The notes below the pieces were generated by a model. The model saw nothing but the letters and a program-made list of their open reading frames with translations, was not told where the DNA came from and did no database searches. From Candidatus Hydrogenedens sp. (GTDB taxonomy: Bacteria; Hydrogenedentota; Hydrogenedentia; Hydrogenedentales; CAITNO01), in the NCBI GenBank assembly GCA_012522755.1, contig JAAYJV010000151.1:1-64000 (forward strand): a DNA stretch of 64,000 nucleotides, given 5' to 3'. The translations under genes were made by a program, and so were the position numbers. Shown in pieces: positions 1 through 9,018 of this stretch (position 1 is the first letter of the stretch; each line of letters begins with the position of its first letter).

Positions 1-326
1 ATTACAGCAAAGGACTGTGAAGGTCAGAATAAAAGAAAATATTATTTTATGGATTTGATTATCCATAATGGTCTCCTCTATGTATACAGGGTAGACTTGG
101 TTATTGTGGAAAAGGTTGCGCAGAAAGCCTGAGAGGAAGAACTTTGAGACGAGGCATTGGCCAAGGGCAAGTGGACAGAGTGGATACAGCTCTGCACAGC
201 CGCAACCAAATGAAGCTTTTTGTTTAACTGCAATGGACTCGAAGGAATGACACTGACACGACGTTCCTTGGAACCACAGATGACCACTGATTAACGCTGA
301 TAAATTAAAGACCTTGGGTCGCGCAG

Positions 327-353
327 CCTGGGAACGCCAATTTCCACATTGGC
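327..353 (+). repeat. Solo GCCAAT-hairpin repeat
   Basis: A 27-nt motif beginning CCTGGGAACG and ending in the small hairpin GCCAAT-N6-ATTGGC. Identical copies form the ends of the 206-bp elements at 876-1081 and 30263-30468. The left flank (a 'taaattaaagacc' stretch leading to 'gcgcag') is shared with the copies at 12552 and 30263. Confidence 0.85.
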
Positions 354-875
354 AAACTACGCATGATGACTTCAACAAGCTATTGACTCAGCCACGACAT
401 ACAACCTTAGGCCGGAAAGTACTTGAGGTCAAAGAATTGCCCACAGGATTACACAACATACAATTCTGTTTCCCGGGAGAACAAAAAGGCGGAAAAACGG
501 GCATGACGGCGGGAGGTATGTCTTGGGGAAATCAGAGACTTGAAGAGATCAGTGGTCTCTGGGGAATCGGTCGGATCGGACGAATGTGGGAGGGGCGGAG
601 ACATGTCTTGGGATACAAAAGAGACTCCGGGGAAACATAAGCTTTTTCCTCTCCTTCTATTCGCGGTTAAATAAAAACAGTTCATTTCCTTGCGGCTGTG
701 CTGCGTTGTGCTACTACTCGGCATCTTCCATTATTTTCTCGAAGAAGTTTGTGTTCTTGACTCTGCAAGGCATGTACTGCCAAGATATTATGAACTTCTC
801 GATTCGGCAAGGTGTCTTCAGATAATCAAGAACAAGTAATGCCTTGGGAAATCCTGAAAGACCATGAGATTCACT

Positions 876-1081
876 CCTGGGAACGCCAATTTCCACATTG
901 GCTGACAGCGAGTCAAGATATTGACATTTTGTAAACAGTGATGCGGTAACAGGTCTTTCGTCAACCAAGAATAAAATCAAAGCCTTTGTAAATTCCGAGT
1001 CTTTGTTATCCCGTCAAATGCATACATGAGTCACGGTCTTTTCCCGGGTGTCCTGCCAATGTGGAAATTGGCGTTCCCAGG
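876..1081. mobile_element. 206-bp MITE-like element, copy 1
   Basis: Two 27-bp perfect inverted repeats (876-902 and 1055-1081) bracket about 150 bp without a gene. Each terminal repeat is itself a hairpin (GCCAAT/ATTGGC). The copy at 30263-30468 has exactly the same length and lies in the opposite orientation, with a clearly homologous interior. Homology continues outside the inverted repeats (about 735-1140 against 30205-30612), so the transposing unit, if there is one, may be larger. No target duplication is visible. Confidence 0.7.
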
Positions 1082-1302
1082 CTGCGCGACCCAAGGTCTT
1101 TAATTATCAGTGTTAATCAGTGTCCATCTATGGTTTTAAGGGACATCGTGTCAGTATCATCTCTTCGGTAAAGATGTATTTCGTCCGTGTGTTCCATGAC
1201 TTCGCGGTTAGAAAAAGAAAAGAATCATTTGCTTGCGGCTGTGCTGCGTTGTGCTTCCTGTTCTCTCTGCGGTAAAAACGAAAATACCGACAAATAATTG
1301 TG

Positions 1303-1329
1303 TTGAAAACTGTCATTATGGGGTATAAT
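1303..1329 (+). promoter_or_regulatory. Candidate sigma-70 promoter for the SUMF1 gene
   Basis: TTGAAA (1303-1308) and a perfect TATAAT (1324-1329) stand 41 bp before the start codon. The 15-bp spacing is shorter than the usual 17, so the -35 call is weaker than the -10 call. Confidence 0.4.
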
Positions 1330-1369
1330 AGGGAAAAGAGCACTGTTCTCCGTATATAAGGAATGGCCT

Positions 1370-3313
1370 ATGAACAGCAAGTGCATTTCCTCTGTGTTTG
1401 TGTTTTTGAGTCTCTTATGCGGGATATGGGCTACGCCAGGTCTGGCTCAATCCTTTCCGTCCATGATCACCATCCCTGACGGATATTTTAGAATGGGCAG
1501 ACCCTCCACTGATACGGGATACTCAGACGAGATACCCCGTCATTATGTCACATTGGATCGCTATCAGATCGGTAAATATCCGGTGACAAACGGAGAGTTT
1601 GTCACTGTATTGAACTGGGCCCATACCAATCATCTGCTCAAAAACGAAGACGGTACAGACTATACGGGAGGTACGATCTACGCTTATAATAAAGCTCTTG
1701 CTGCAACACAAAGTGATACAGAAGAGTCGCAGATCATCTTTGATAACAATCAATTCAGTGTCCGAAGCAGGGAAGGTCATGGCGGTCAGCTCTTCTCCAT
1801 GGCTGATCATCCTGTTATCCATGTGTCCTGGTATGGTGCCGTGTGCTACTGCAACTGGCTGAGTGCCATGAAGAATCTTGATCCCTGTTACAATATCTGG
1901 CAATGGAAGTATTTTGAACCGATGCCTAATGGTTACCGTCTGCCGACAGAAGCCGAATGGGAACGAGTTGCGGCCTGGGACAGTGAGGATAAGGAACACC
2001 GGCGCTATGGCATGAATAGTGACAGCATCGATTTCACCAATGCTAATTTTGTCATCGGTGAACTTCCAGCCAATCCTCTGGGTTTGAAGTCAAGGCCCTA
2101 TACCTCCCCTGTGGGCTGGTACAACGGCGTTAATCTGGCACGTTTGGACATGCCCGGTGTGCTGACCGTCAACGCCCGAAGCCCCGTGGGTGCCTATGAC
2201 ATGAGTGGCAATATATGGGAGTGGTGTTACGACTGGTATTCCGCAACATATTACACCAAGCTCTCCAAGGAAAACCCCACAGGCCCCGATTCAGGAGATT
2301 TCCGGGTTCTTCGTGGCGGCTCGTGGCTCAACTACGACGGGGAATGTCGCGCAGCGAGACGGGAGAAAATCCAACCTGAGATGTTCTTCTACAGCGTCGG
2401 GTTCAGGATTGCGCGGACTCCGGACGGATTCGCAGAAGGTGAAGAGCCTGAAGGCGAAGTGGAAGGCGAGGTCGAAGGCGAAATGGAAGGCGAAGTAGAG
2501 GGTGAAGTAGAGGGTGAAGTAGAGGGTGAAGTAGAGGGCGAAGTAGAGGGTGAAGTAGAGGGCGAAGTGGAAGGTGAAGTGGAGGGCGAAGTGGAAGGCG
2601 AAGTGGAAGGCGAAGTGGAAGGTGAAGTAGAGGGCGAGGTTGAAGGCGAAGTGGAAGGCGAAGCAGAAGGCGAAGTGGAAGGTGAAGTAGAGGGCGAAGT
2701 GGAAGGCGAAGTGGAAGGCGAAGTCGAAGGCGAAGTAGAAGGCGAAGTGGAAGGTGAAGTAGAAGGCGAAGTAGAGGGCGAAGTGGAAGGCGAAGCAGAA
2801 GGTGAAGTAGAAGGCGAAGTAGAGGGCGAAGTCGAAGGCGAAGCAGAAGGTGAAGTCGAGGGTGAAGTAGAGGGCGAAGTAGAGGGCGAAGTGGAAGGCG
2901 AAGTGGAGGGTGAAGTAGAGGGCGAGGTTGAAGGCGAAGTGGAAGGCGAAGTGGAAGGCGAAGCAGAAGGCGAAGTGGAGGGCGAAGTAGAGGGCGAAGT
3001 CGAAGGCGAAGCAGAAGGTGAAGTCGAAGGCGAAGTGCAAGGCGAAGTGGAAGGCGAAGTAGAGGGTGAAGTAGAGGGCGAAGTGGAGGGCGAAGACGCT
3101 GAAGGCGAAGCTGCTCCATTAAAACATCCCGCTGACATAAATGGGGATTGGAGAATTACCGCCAACGAAGCGATAGAATATCTTGAAAAATGGCAAGACG
3201 GCGATGTTGAAATGGCCATTGCTATTCGTGCTGTCTACATCATGAAACGTGGCGAAACCTATCATTACATACCGGGATCGGATTCGCCCTTGTGCTGGGA
3301 GCCCGATAACTGA
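1370..3313 (+). CDS. Exported SUMF1-domain protein with giant EGEV repeat and dockerin-like tail
   Basis: A 647-aa protein with a signal peptide of about 26 residues (hydrophobic core [12 protein letters not shown], then LAQS). Residues about 30-350 are a formylglycine-generating-enzyme/SUMF1 fold, shown by [22 protein letters not shown] and RVLRGGSW. True FGE has a CxxxxC pair just after GGS; here the segment is [15 protein letters not shown] with one Cys, so sulfatase activation is unlikely and a binding or structural role fits better. Residues about 355-580 repeat the tetrapeptide Glu-Gly-Glu-Val more than 50 times, with Ala, Met or Gln variants. The C-terminus has a calcium-loop-like [12 protein letters not shown], resembling a dockerin. 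AAGGA stands 7 nt before the ATG. Proteins with this architecture are common in Hydrogenedentes- and Lentisphaerota-type genomes. Function unknown. Confidence 0.85.
   Translation: MNSKCISSVFVFLSLLCGIWATPGLAQSFPSMITIPDGYFRMGRPSTDTGYSDEIPRHYVTLDRYQIGKYPVTNGEFVTVLNWAHTNHLLKNEDGTDYTGGTIYAYNKALAATQSDTEESQIIFDNNQFSVRSREGHGGQLFSMADHPVIHVSWYGAVCYCNWLSAMKNLDPCYNIWQWKYFEPMPNGYRLPTEAEWERVAAWDSEDKEHRRYGMNSDSIDFTNANFVIGELPANPLGLKSRPYTSPVGWYNGVNLARLDMPGVLTVNARSPVGAYDMSGNIWEWCYDWYSATYYTKLSKENPTGPDSGDFRVLRGGSWLNYDGECRAARREKIQPEMFFYSVGFRIARTPDGFAEGEEPEGEVEGEVEGEMEGEVEGEVEGEVEGEVEGEVEGEVEGEVEGEVEGEVEGEVEGEVEGEVEGEVEGEVEGEAEGEVEGEVEGEVEGEVEGEVEGEVEGEVEGEVEGEVEGEVEGEAEGEVEGEVEGEVEGEAEGEVEGEVEGEVEGEVEGEVEGEVEGEVEGEVEGEVEGEAEGEVEGEVEGEVEGEAEGEVEGEVQGEVEGEVEGEVEGEVEGEDAEGEAAPLKHPADINGDWRITANEAIEYLEKWQDGDVEMAIAIRAVYIMKRGETYHYIPGSDSPLCWEPDN
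2431..3108 (+). repeat. 12-bp coding minisatellite (about 56 units)
   Basis: Tandem units of GAAGGCGAAGTG type, each coding for E-G-E-V. Substitutions are mostly at third positions (gaa/gag, ggc/ggt, gta/gtg/gtc), with occasional Val to Ala, Met or Gln. Because the unit is a multiple of three, copy-number change keeps the frame. It also leaves long open frames on the opposite strand, which are artefacts. Confidence 0.95.
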
Positions 3314-4592
3314 GGAGAGATTTTTTACCACAAAGGGCACGGATACAACGCCCCTTGGATGCACAGATGCACACTGATAAACACTGATGACCCGAGGGCG
3401 ACTTCCACGCCTGCGTCATCTCTGCGAAGGCTGGGATCTTGCGAATTTTCAAGTCCTCATGTCGCATTAAGATTCCTGCTTTCGCAGGAATGACGGAGGC
3501 GTGGGTATGTCTTGAGGCAAATAAGAGATTTGAAGGGTTAAGTGGTTTCTGGGGAGTCGGTCGGATCGGACGGATGTTGGAGGGGCTCGGCTGGGGTCAG
3601 GGCATTATCAGAAACCAGTGGACAGAATGGACCTTTGAAGACGATAGATCTTTTTTATGCCGCATCACTGGTGTCCAAATTAAGGGCACCATCGAATCCA
3701 CACAGTTGAATTCATTGGTATTTTGGGCAGGTTTTGTCTTTATTTTTCCGGTTCCCAGGATCAGGCTAACTGATCGTTGCATTTGTCTGTCCAAATTACG
3801 AAGGCCCATGTAAGACCGTTCTACAGCCACACAATGCTATAAAGACAAGCTTTTTCGGGTACTCAGCACATAGAAACAGGTGTCAACACATGGAACGAGC
3901 CTGTCCAAGAAAAGCTCATTTGGACAAGGATGAAGAATTTTTATAGTTTGCCTTTTCTTTTCTTCCCTTCGTGTTTCTTAGTGTGACTTCGTGGAAGAAA
4001 AAATAATTCAACACTTGCGCTTTCGCCTTGCTGCTTAAACTGTCCAAGGCTTTCAGTTCCACAATGACCTATCATAACAGATCAATTTTTCTTCCACGAA
4101 GTTATACGAAGTCACACTAAAGGAAAGACGATGCAAGTATAAAGGCATGAAGCCTGTGCAAGTCATTTGTTGAATTCATTGGTATTTTGGGCAGGTTTTG
4201 TCTTTATTTTTCCGGTTCCCAGGATCAGGCTAACTGATCGTTGCATTTGTCTGTCCAAGAAAAGCTAATTTGGACAAGGATGATGCCGCATTGTATTTTT
4301 CCGTGTGTTCAGTGAATGACCTGGTTTAAAAATGGGTGCAGGCGCACTTCGCTGTACATGACCCGTTCAAAAAACAAAAAGAAATACTATGTATCCGCCC
4401 CTTTCTGATACTATATAGCTTTCAGAAGCGAACAGTCTCTGTGAGTCCTGTACAGACCGTCATTCTTCTCTCTTATAAACTATGATCAGCCTCTGTGTCT
4501 CTGTTTTTTCGCTTCTCCAGACAAGGTTGTCTTGCTGTTTTCAGGAAGAGATCCTCACACGGCAACTGTCTTAATCATCAGGATCAAATATC
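3314..4592. other. Repeat-filled spacer between the SUMF1 gene and thiG
   Basis: No gene is supported. 3508-3600 resembles 523-600 (a 'ggtcggatcgga' stretch). 3666-4282 is the inverted-repeat element described separately. From about 4283 to 4592 I see no repeat. I also looked for a TPP riboswitch before thiG and did not find its conserved core. Confidence 0.6.
3666..4282 (+). mobile_element. 617-bp inverted-repeat element with 9-bp target duplication
   Basis: The left end CACTGGTGTCCAAATTA (3666-3682) and the inverted right end TAATTTGGACAAGGATG (4266-4282) match the ends of the 153-bp element at 12626-12778. ATGCCGCAT flanks both sides exactly (3657-3665 and 4283-4291). The interior contains a partial second copy of the 3' half (4169-4282), an extra right-end copy near 3901-3932, and an inverted pair around 3977-4005 and 4087-4122 (cttcgtggaag/cttccacgaag). 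It therefore looks internally rearranged or nested. No transposase frame is present. Confidence 0.7.
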
Positions 4593-5390
4593 ATGAATTC
4601 TTCTTTGGTTGACGATACACTGGTCATAGCCGGTCGTCGCTTCAATTCCCGACTCATGATCGGTACGGGAAAATTTCCTTCCGCTGCAGCATTGCGTGCA
4701 GCCATTGAATCCAGCGGTGCCGAGATCATCACCGTCGCTTTGCGGCGTGTGGACCTCGAGAGCGATGAACAGCAAAGCATTCTTTCGGCCATCGACCCTG
4801 AAAAGCAGCTGATTTTACCCAATACCAGCGGTGCTCAGACAGCTGAGGAAGTGCTCAAACTTGCGCGTCTTTCCCGTGCAGGAGGTCTGGAGCCGTGGAT
4901 CAAGCTTGAACTGACTCCGGAGCCCCGTTATCTGCTTCCGGATCCCATGGAAACGCTTCGTGCGGCGGAGCAGCTTGTGAAAGAAGGCTTTATCGTGCTG
5001 CCTTATATCCAGGCGGATCCCGTTCTGGCGAAGCGTCTGGAAGAGGTGGGCACGGCAACGGTCATGCCTCTGGGTGCGCCCATCGGCAGCAACCGGGGTC
5101 TGCAGACAAAGGAAATGCTGCGGATCATCATTGATCAGGCTACCGTTCCCGTTGTTGTGGATGCGGGGCTCGGTGCTCCCTCCCACGCGTCGGAAGCCAT
5201 GGAACTGGGAGCCGATGCCGTACTTGTCAATACGGCACTCTCCGATGCCCGCGATCATGGCGCCATGGCGAAAGCCTTTGCTCTGGCGACGGAAGCCGGT
5301 CGTCTCGCTTTTCTTGCGGGACTCGGTCCTCAACGCAGTACAGCCTCCGCCTCCTCCCCTCTCACCGGCTTTCTGTTCAATCAGGAATAA
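4593..5390 (+). CDS. thiG: Thiazole synthase ThiG
   Basis: A 265-aa cytoplasmic TIM-barrel enzyme that forms the thiazole phosphate of thiamine from 1-deoxyxylulose 5-phosphate, dehydroglycine and the ThiS thiocarboxylate. Family motifs are [11 protein letters not shown] near the start, [13 protein letters not shown], the Schiff-base lysine Lys104 in [18 protein letters not shown] and [16 protein letters not shown]. Full length. thiH follows after 9 bp. thiS and thiF are not in the window, so sulfur delivery must be encoded elsewhere. Confidence 0.97.
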   Translation: MNSSLVDDTLVIAGRRFNSRLMIGTGKFPSAAALRAAIESSGAEIITVALRRVDLESDEQQSILSAIDPEKQLILPNTSGAQTAEEVLKLARLSRAGGLEPWIKLELTPEPRYLLPDPMETLRAAEQLVKEGFIVLPYIQADPVLAKRLEEVGTATVMPLGAPIGSNRGLQTKEMLRIIIDQATVPVVVDAGLGAPSHASEAMELGADAVLVNTALSDARDHGAMAKAFALATEAGRLAFLAGLGPQRSTASASSPLTGFLFNQE

Positions 5391-5399
5391 AACAGTATC

Positions 5400-6542
5400 A
5401 TGACTTTTGAAACATTATTGAATCAATGGCCCGAAGAAAGGATAGAAGAAGTTCAGCGCTGCTGTACGGAAAGCCGTGTCGCCGCAGCTCTTGCCAATGA
5501 ACACCGCAGTCCCGACGATCTTCTGGCACTTCTTTCACCGGCTGCGGTGCCCTGGCTTGAAGCTCTGGCTGTGGAAGCCAATAAAGAAACGCGCCGTCAA
5601 TTCGGTCGTACCATCGGTCTTTATGCACCCATTTACCTGTCCAATGTCTGCGGTTCCAATTGCGTATATTGCAGTTTTTCCACGGTGAATGCGGGAAAAG
5701 AAGAGCGGACCACATTGGATGACCATCAGATAGAAAAAGAATGTCAGGCCCTGTCTGAACAGGGCTTTGACAATGTGCTCCTTCTGACAGGGGACGCTGT
5801 GCATGCGGCACCGCCGGAGTATATCGCCCGCGCTTGCCGTATAGCCCGGAAGTGGTTTTCCTCCGTGGCCGTGGAAGTTTATTCCATGACGGAAGAGGAA
5901 TACGGGCTCCTTTGCGATCACGGTCTGGACGGGGTCACGCTGTACCAGGAGAGCTTTCATCGCCCCACCTATATGGAGATGCACCGGAGCGGTCGAAAAC
6001 GGGATTATGCTTCCCGTCTGGAGGCCCTGAAACGGGCTGGCCGTGCGGGGGTCCGCCGTCTGGGTACCGGTATTCTTCTGGGCCTGTACAAATGGCGCAT
6101 TGATGCCTTCTGGCTGGGCCTTTACGGGCGCTGGCTGCAGCAGCAGTGCTGGCACAGTCTTGTGTCTGTTTCCTTTCCGCGATTGAGGCACACTCCCAGC
6201 TCCTTTGTGCCTCCCTATCCTGTTTCAGATGTGGATATGGTGCAGATGATGCTGGCACTGCGTCTTTTTCTTCCGGAAGCGCCTTTCTCTCTCAGTACCC
6301 GTGAAAATGCCTCTTTCAGGGACAGGCTCCTTCCTCTGGGCATCACTTCCATGAGTGCCGGTTCCAGTACCCGTCCCGGTGGCTATGCTTTCCCGGACAG
6401 TTCCAGTCTGGAACAGTTTCAAATAGAAGATTCGCGGAGTGCTGCGGAGATCAAAAGAGTCATCGAAAAAGCCGGTTATGATCCTGTTTGGAAAGATTAT
6501 GACCATGCTTTTGTGTCTGATCTCACTGAAGATCTTCACTGA
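5400..6542 (+). CDS. thiH: 2-iminoacetate synthase ThiH
   Basis: A 380-aa radical-SAM enzyme that cleaves tyrosine to 2-iminoacetate (dehydroglycine), the nitrogen donor for ThiG; its use implies the anaerobic-type route rather than glycine oxidase. The [4Fe-4S] cysteines are Cys84, Cys88 and Cys91 in NVCGSNCVYCSF. ThiH/BATS features follow (GTGILLGLYKWRID, SFPRLRHTP, STRENASFRDRLLPLG, SAGSSTRPGGY). Full length, immediately behind thiG, so very probably one transcript. Confidence 0.96.
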   Translation: MTFETLLNQWPEERIEEVQRCCTESRVAAALANEHRSPDDLLALLSPAAVPWLEALAVEANKETRRQFGRTIGLYAPIYLSNVCGSNCVYCSFSTVNAGKEERTTLDDHQIEKECQALSEQGFDNVLLLTGDAVHAAPPEYIARACRIARKWFSSVAVEVYSMTEEEYGLLCDHGLDGVTLYQESFHRPTYMEMHRSGRKRDYASRLEALKRAGRAGVRRLGTGILLGLYKWRIDAFWLGLYGRWLQQQCWHSLVSVSFPRLRHTPSSFVPPYPVSDVDMVQMMLALRLFLPEAPFSLSTRENASFRDRLLPLGITSMSAGSSTRPGGYAFPDSSSLEQFQIEDSRSAAEIKRVIEKAGYDPVWKDYDHAFVSDLTEDLH

Positions 6543-6610
6543 TTTGACTTTTCAACGGCTAAACTCATACGCTAACGGTAAACTGCTCAAATATCAGGGA
6601 GAAACCGGTC

Positions 6611-7381
6611 GTGCGATCACAGGAATTACGCCTCTCATATCAGGAAGCTATCCAGCTCATCCGTGTTGGCCATTACGAGGCGGCCCATCGTTTGCTCAAA
6701 GCCATTGATAACGAACGGCCCAATGTGAAGAATGTTCTTTATCCGCTGGCTGTCTGCTGCGAAGCTCTGGGCCTGGTGGATGAAGGGCTGGATTATTGCG
6801 ACACCCTGATCAAAGACTATGATCACGCAAAAGCCAAAAAGATCAAAGAACGGCTCTTCACAAGTCTGCCTGTTCCTGAGGCCGTTGAACTGCCGGCCAG
6901 GAAAGAAAAAGCCGAGCCTCCCTCTTCAGAGCCCGCTGAAGTGATAGATCCTGAAATTGCAACAGTTCCTGAAGAGACGGGTGATGATGAACAGAAAGAT
7001 TCTCCGCCCTTTTCTCAGATTGAGGAAGTCGAGAACCCTCTCATAAGCGACGATGACCCTGAAGAAAAAGAAAAGGAGCCTGCAACGGATTTCAGGGAAG
7101 ACTCAGAACTGGAGGAAATGGAACCTTCAGACGAAACAGAAACAGAAACAGAAACAGAAGCGGAGAAGGATACGGATACGGATACGGAAAGGGAAACGGA
7201 TACGGAAAGGGATGAAAAAGTCAAAGCTCCTTTCTGGCTCATTCTTGTTCTTGCTTTTCTGGCTGCAGCTGTTTCCGCCGGTCTGATTCATTATTTTATA
7301 CTTGGTACAGAACAGCCTCTTCTGTTTTTGAAAGAGTTGTATACAAAAATTGTGGAGACCCTTCACTCTTTGCACTCCTGA
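6611..7381 (+). CDS. TPR-like protein with acidic linker and C-terminal membrane anchor
   Basis: 256 aa from a GTG start; no upstream ATG fits the frame. Residues about 5-80 are helical and TPR-like (YQEAIQLIRVGHYEAAHRLLKAI, YPLAVCCEALGLVDEGLDYCDTLI). A long Glu/Pro/Asp-rich linker follows, ending in Thr-Glu and Thr-Asp dipeptide repeats encoded by 6-bp tandem repeats (about 7132-7215). One transmembrane helix lies near residues 206-232 (PFWLILVLAFLAAAVSAGLIHY), with a short tail after it. It was probably inserted with the TPR part in the cytoplasm. Function unknown. It sits 68 bp after thiH and 20 bp before the sigma factor gene, so it may be co-transcribed with either. Confidence 0.8.
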   Translation: MRSQELRLSYQEAIQLIRVGHYEAAHRLLKAIDNERPNVKNVLYPLAVCCEALGLVDEGLDYCDTLIKDYDHAKAKKIKERLFTSLPVPEAVELPARKEKAEPPSSEPAEVIDPEIATVPEETGDDEQKDSPPFSQIEEVENPLISDDDPEEKEKEPATDFREDSELEEMEPSDETETETETEAEKDTDTDTERETDTERDEKVKAPFWLILVLAFLAAAVSAGLIHYFILGTEQPLLFLKELYTKIVETLHSLHS

Positions 7382-7401
7382 GGGGTGCGTTATGTGACAC
7401 T

Positions 7402-8235
7402 ATGCTGGAACCCAACGATAAAAGCCTTAATCTCTATCTGATGGAAATCTCGAAGATACCGCTGCTGTCGGCTTCGGAGGAGATCCGTCTGGCGAAGCTT
7501 GCACAGAAAGGCGATCAATCCGCCCGACGGATATTGATTGTTTCCAATCTCCGGCTCGTGGTTTCCGTTGCGAAAAAATATCTCTATTTCGGGCTTCCTC
7601 TTCTGGACCTCATTGAAGAAGGCAATCTGGGTCTCATGCGTGCAGCCGACCGTTTTGATCCCAAACGTGGCTGCAAATTCTCCACCTATGCCACGTGGTG
7701 GATCCGTCAGGCCGTGACCCGGGCCTTATCCAATCAGGGCCGCACAATCCGTATTCCTGTGTATATCACCGACAATCTGGCGAAATACAAACGGATGGTC
7801 GATGATTTTTATAAAGTCCACGGCCGTCAGCCCAGCAGCGAGGATATGGCTGAAGTGATGGGCATGAAGCTCAAGGAAATAAAAAAGCTTGAGCTGTTTG
7901 AAGAGACGATTTCTCCCATGGAAAATATACAATCCCTGGACAGTGCCATAGGCCGAGAAGGGGGTATTTTCCAGGAACCTGTAGCTGACAACCCCACTCT
8001 GACTCAGTTTTTCCGCAATGAGGAGATGGACGCACTCATGAGACAGCTTACGGAACGGGAGTCGGCCATTATCCGTTATCGCTATGGCCTGTATGATGGC
8101 AAAGCCCATACCCTGGAAGAAACGGGAAAGCATTTCGCCTTGACCCGGGAGCGTATCCGCCAGATTGAACGGGAGGCCATGCGCCGAATGCGCAACTATA
8201 TGAGCAGGCACGGCGACGATTTTACCAAAGGCTGA
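7402..8235 (+). CDS. RNA polymerase sigma factor, sigma-70 group 2 type
   Basis: A 277-aa sigma-70 protein. Region 1.2/2.1 is LNLYLMEISKIPLLSASEEIRLA; region 2 has NLRLVVSVAKKY, DLIEEGNLGLMRAADRFDP and FSTYATWWIRQAVTRAL; region 3 is KLKEIKKLELF; region 4 has LTERESAIIRYRYGL and the helix-turn-helix LTRERIRQIEREAMRRMR. It lacks region 1.1 and the long non-conserved region of a primary sigma factor, so it is more likely an RpoS/SigB-like alternative than RpoD. No anti-sigma gene is adjacent. Confidence 0.9.
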   Translation: MLEPNDKSLNLYLMEISKIPLLSASEEIRLAKLAQKGDQSARRILIVSNLRLVVSVAKKYLYFGLPLLDLIEEGNLGLMRAADRFDPKRGCKFSTYATWWIRQAVTRALSNQGRTIRIPVYITDNLAKYKRMVDDFYKVHGRQPSSEDMAEVMGMKLKEIKKLELFEETISPMENIQSLDSAIGREGGIFQEPVADNPTLTQFFRNEEMDALMRQLTERESAIIRYRYGLYDGKAHTLEETGKHFALTRERIRQIEREAMRRMRNYMSRHGDDFTKG

Positions 8236-8391
8236 CAGCTCCTCAAGTCATCTTTCTGATGCCTCCCTCTTTTCGCAGCGACTCTCAATCAAGCTCTCCA
8301 TCCGGATGCACCGGTGAAATGAAAGAACATCCGCTTCTGTTTCATATGAACAAGACAGATGCTGTCACCGAGATGTGATCAGGAGAAAGAG

Positions 8392-9000
8392 ATGGCTCCG
8401 GATAAAGATATTCAAAGAGCGTTGGAGAAACTTGTTGAGCAGATACACAAGTGCAGGGTCTGCGCGGCCCATCTGCCTCTGGGGCCCCGGCCTGTGGTAC
8501 ATCTGCATTCTCAGGCGCGCATTCTCATTATCGGCCAGGCACCGGGTCGGCGTGTTCATGAAAGCGGCATCTCCTGGGATGATCCCAGTGGCGACCGCTT
8601 ACGCCAGTGGATGGGCATTGACCGCAGTGTCTTTTATGACGACCATAATATAGCGATCATGGCTTCCGGCTTCTGCTATCCTGGCAAACATGAACGAGGC
8701 GGCGACAAGCCGCCCCGTCCCGAATGCACGCCCCTGTGGCATCCTCAAATCCGGCCTTTGCTGCCTCATATTCAGCTGACCCTTCTTGTGGGTGCCTATG
8801 CGCAAAAAAACTATTTGCAGAAAGCAGCCAAATCAACATTGACCGAGACGGTTCGCCACTGGCGGGACTATCTCCCTGAATTTCTTCCTCTCCCCCATCC
8901 CTCACCCAGAAATGGCGCCTGGTTTCAGAGACATCCCTGGTTTGAAGAAGAAACAGTCCCTTTCCTTCGTGAGCGCATTCACGCTCTTCTGGAATTGTGA
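8392..9000 (+). CDS. Uracil-DNA glycosylase superfamily protein
   Basis: 202 aa. I chose the ATG at 8392 because AGGAG lies 6 nt before it; an in-frame ATG at 8359 has no such site. Glycosylase-fold motifs are ILIIGQAPGRRVHESGISW near the start and HPSPRNGAWFQRHPWF near the end. A CxxC (KCRVCAAH) and two further cysteines (GFCYPGK, RPECTPLW) match the layout of the iron-sulfur UDG group. It belongs to the subfamily usually annotated only as 'uracil-DNA glycosylase family', so the lesion it removes is uncertain. Confidence 0.85.
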   Translation: MAPDKDIQRALEKLVEQIHKCRVCAAHLPLGPRPVVHLHSQARILIIGQAPGRRVHESGISWDDPSGDRLRQWMGIDRSVFYDDHNIAIMASGFCYPGKHERGGDKPPRPECTPLWHPQIRPLLPHIQLTLLVGAYAQKNYLQKAAKSTLTETVRHWRDYLPEFLPLPHPSPRNGAWFQRHPWFEEETVPFLRERIHALLEL

Positions 9001-9018
9001 TGCAGGTGGTCAGAACAC

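Larger units (their letters stand above)
1..1369. other. Gene-poor spacer rich in dispersed repeats
   Basis: I see no convincing gene here; the short open frames have no recognisable domain and cross repeat copies. The left edge has an 8-bp inverted repeat with a 6-nt loop (47-54 with 61-68), perhaps the end or operator of a gene outside the window. The rest holds one solo copy and one paired copy of the GCCAAT hairpin, flanked by the common 'accacagatg...cactgat' type of dispersed repeat, and a G-rich stretch at about 523-600 that recurs at about 3508-3600. Confidence 0.6.

Noticed and set aside
314-825. Two plus-strand frames of 79-108 codons
   Set aside because: They cross dispersed repeat copies, lack ribosome-binding sites and have no recognisable domain; similar fragments recur near 3439-3813.
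2291-3219. Three overlapping 240-280-codon minus-strand frames (Ser/Pro/Thr-, Leu/Arg- and Phe/Ala-rich)
   Set aside because: They are translations of the 12-bp EGEV minisatellite in other frames; any 12-bp repeat without stops stays open.
4440-4592. Possible TPP riboswitch before thiG
   Set aside because: The conserved CTGAGA and ACCTGATCTGG-type core segments are absent.
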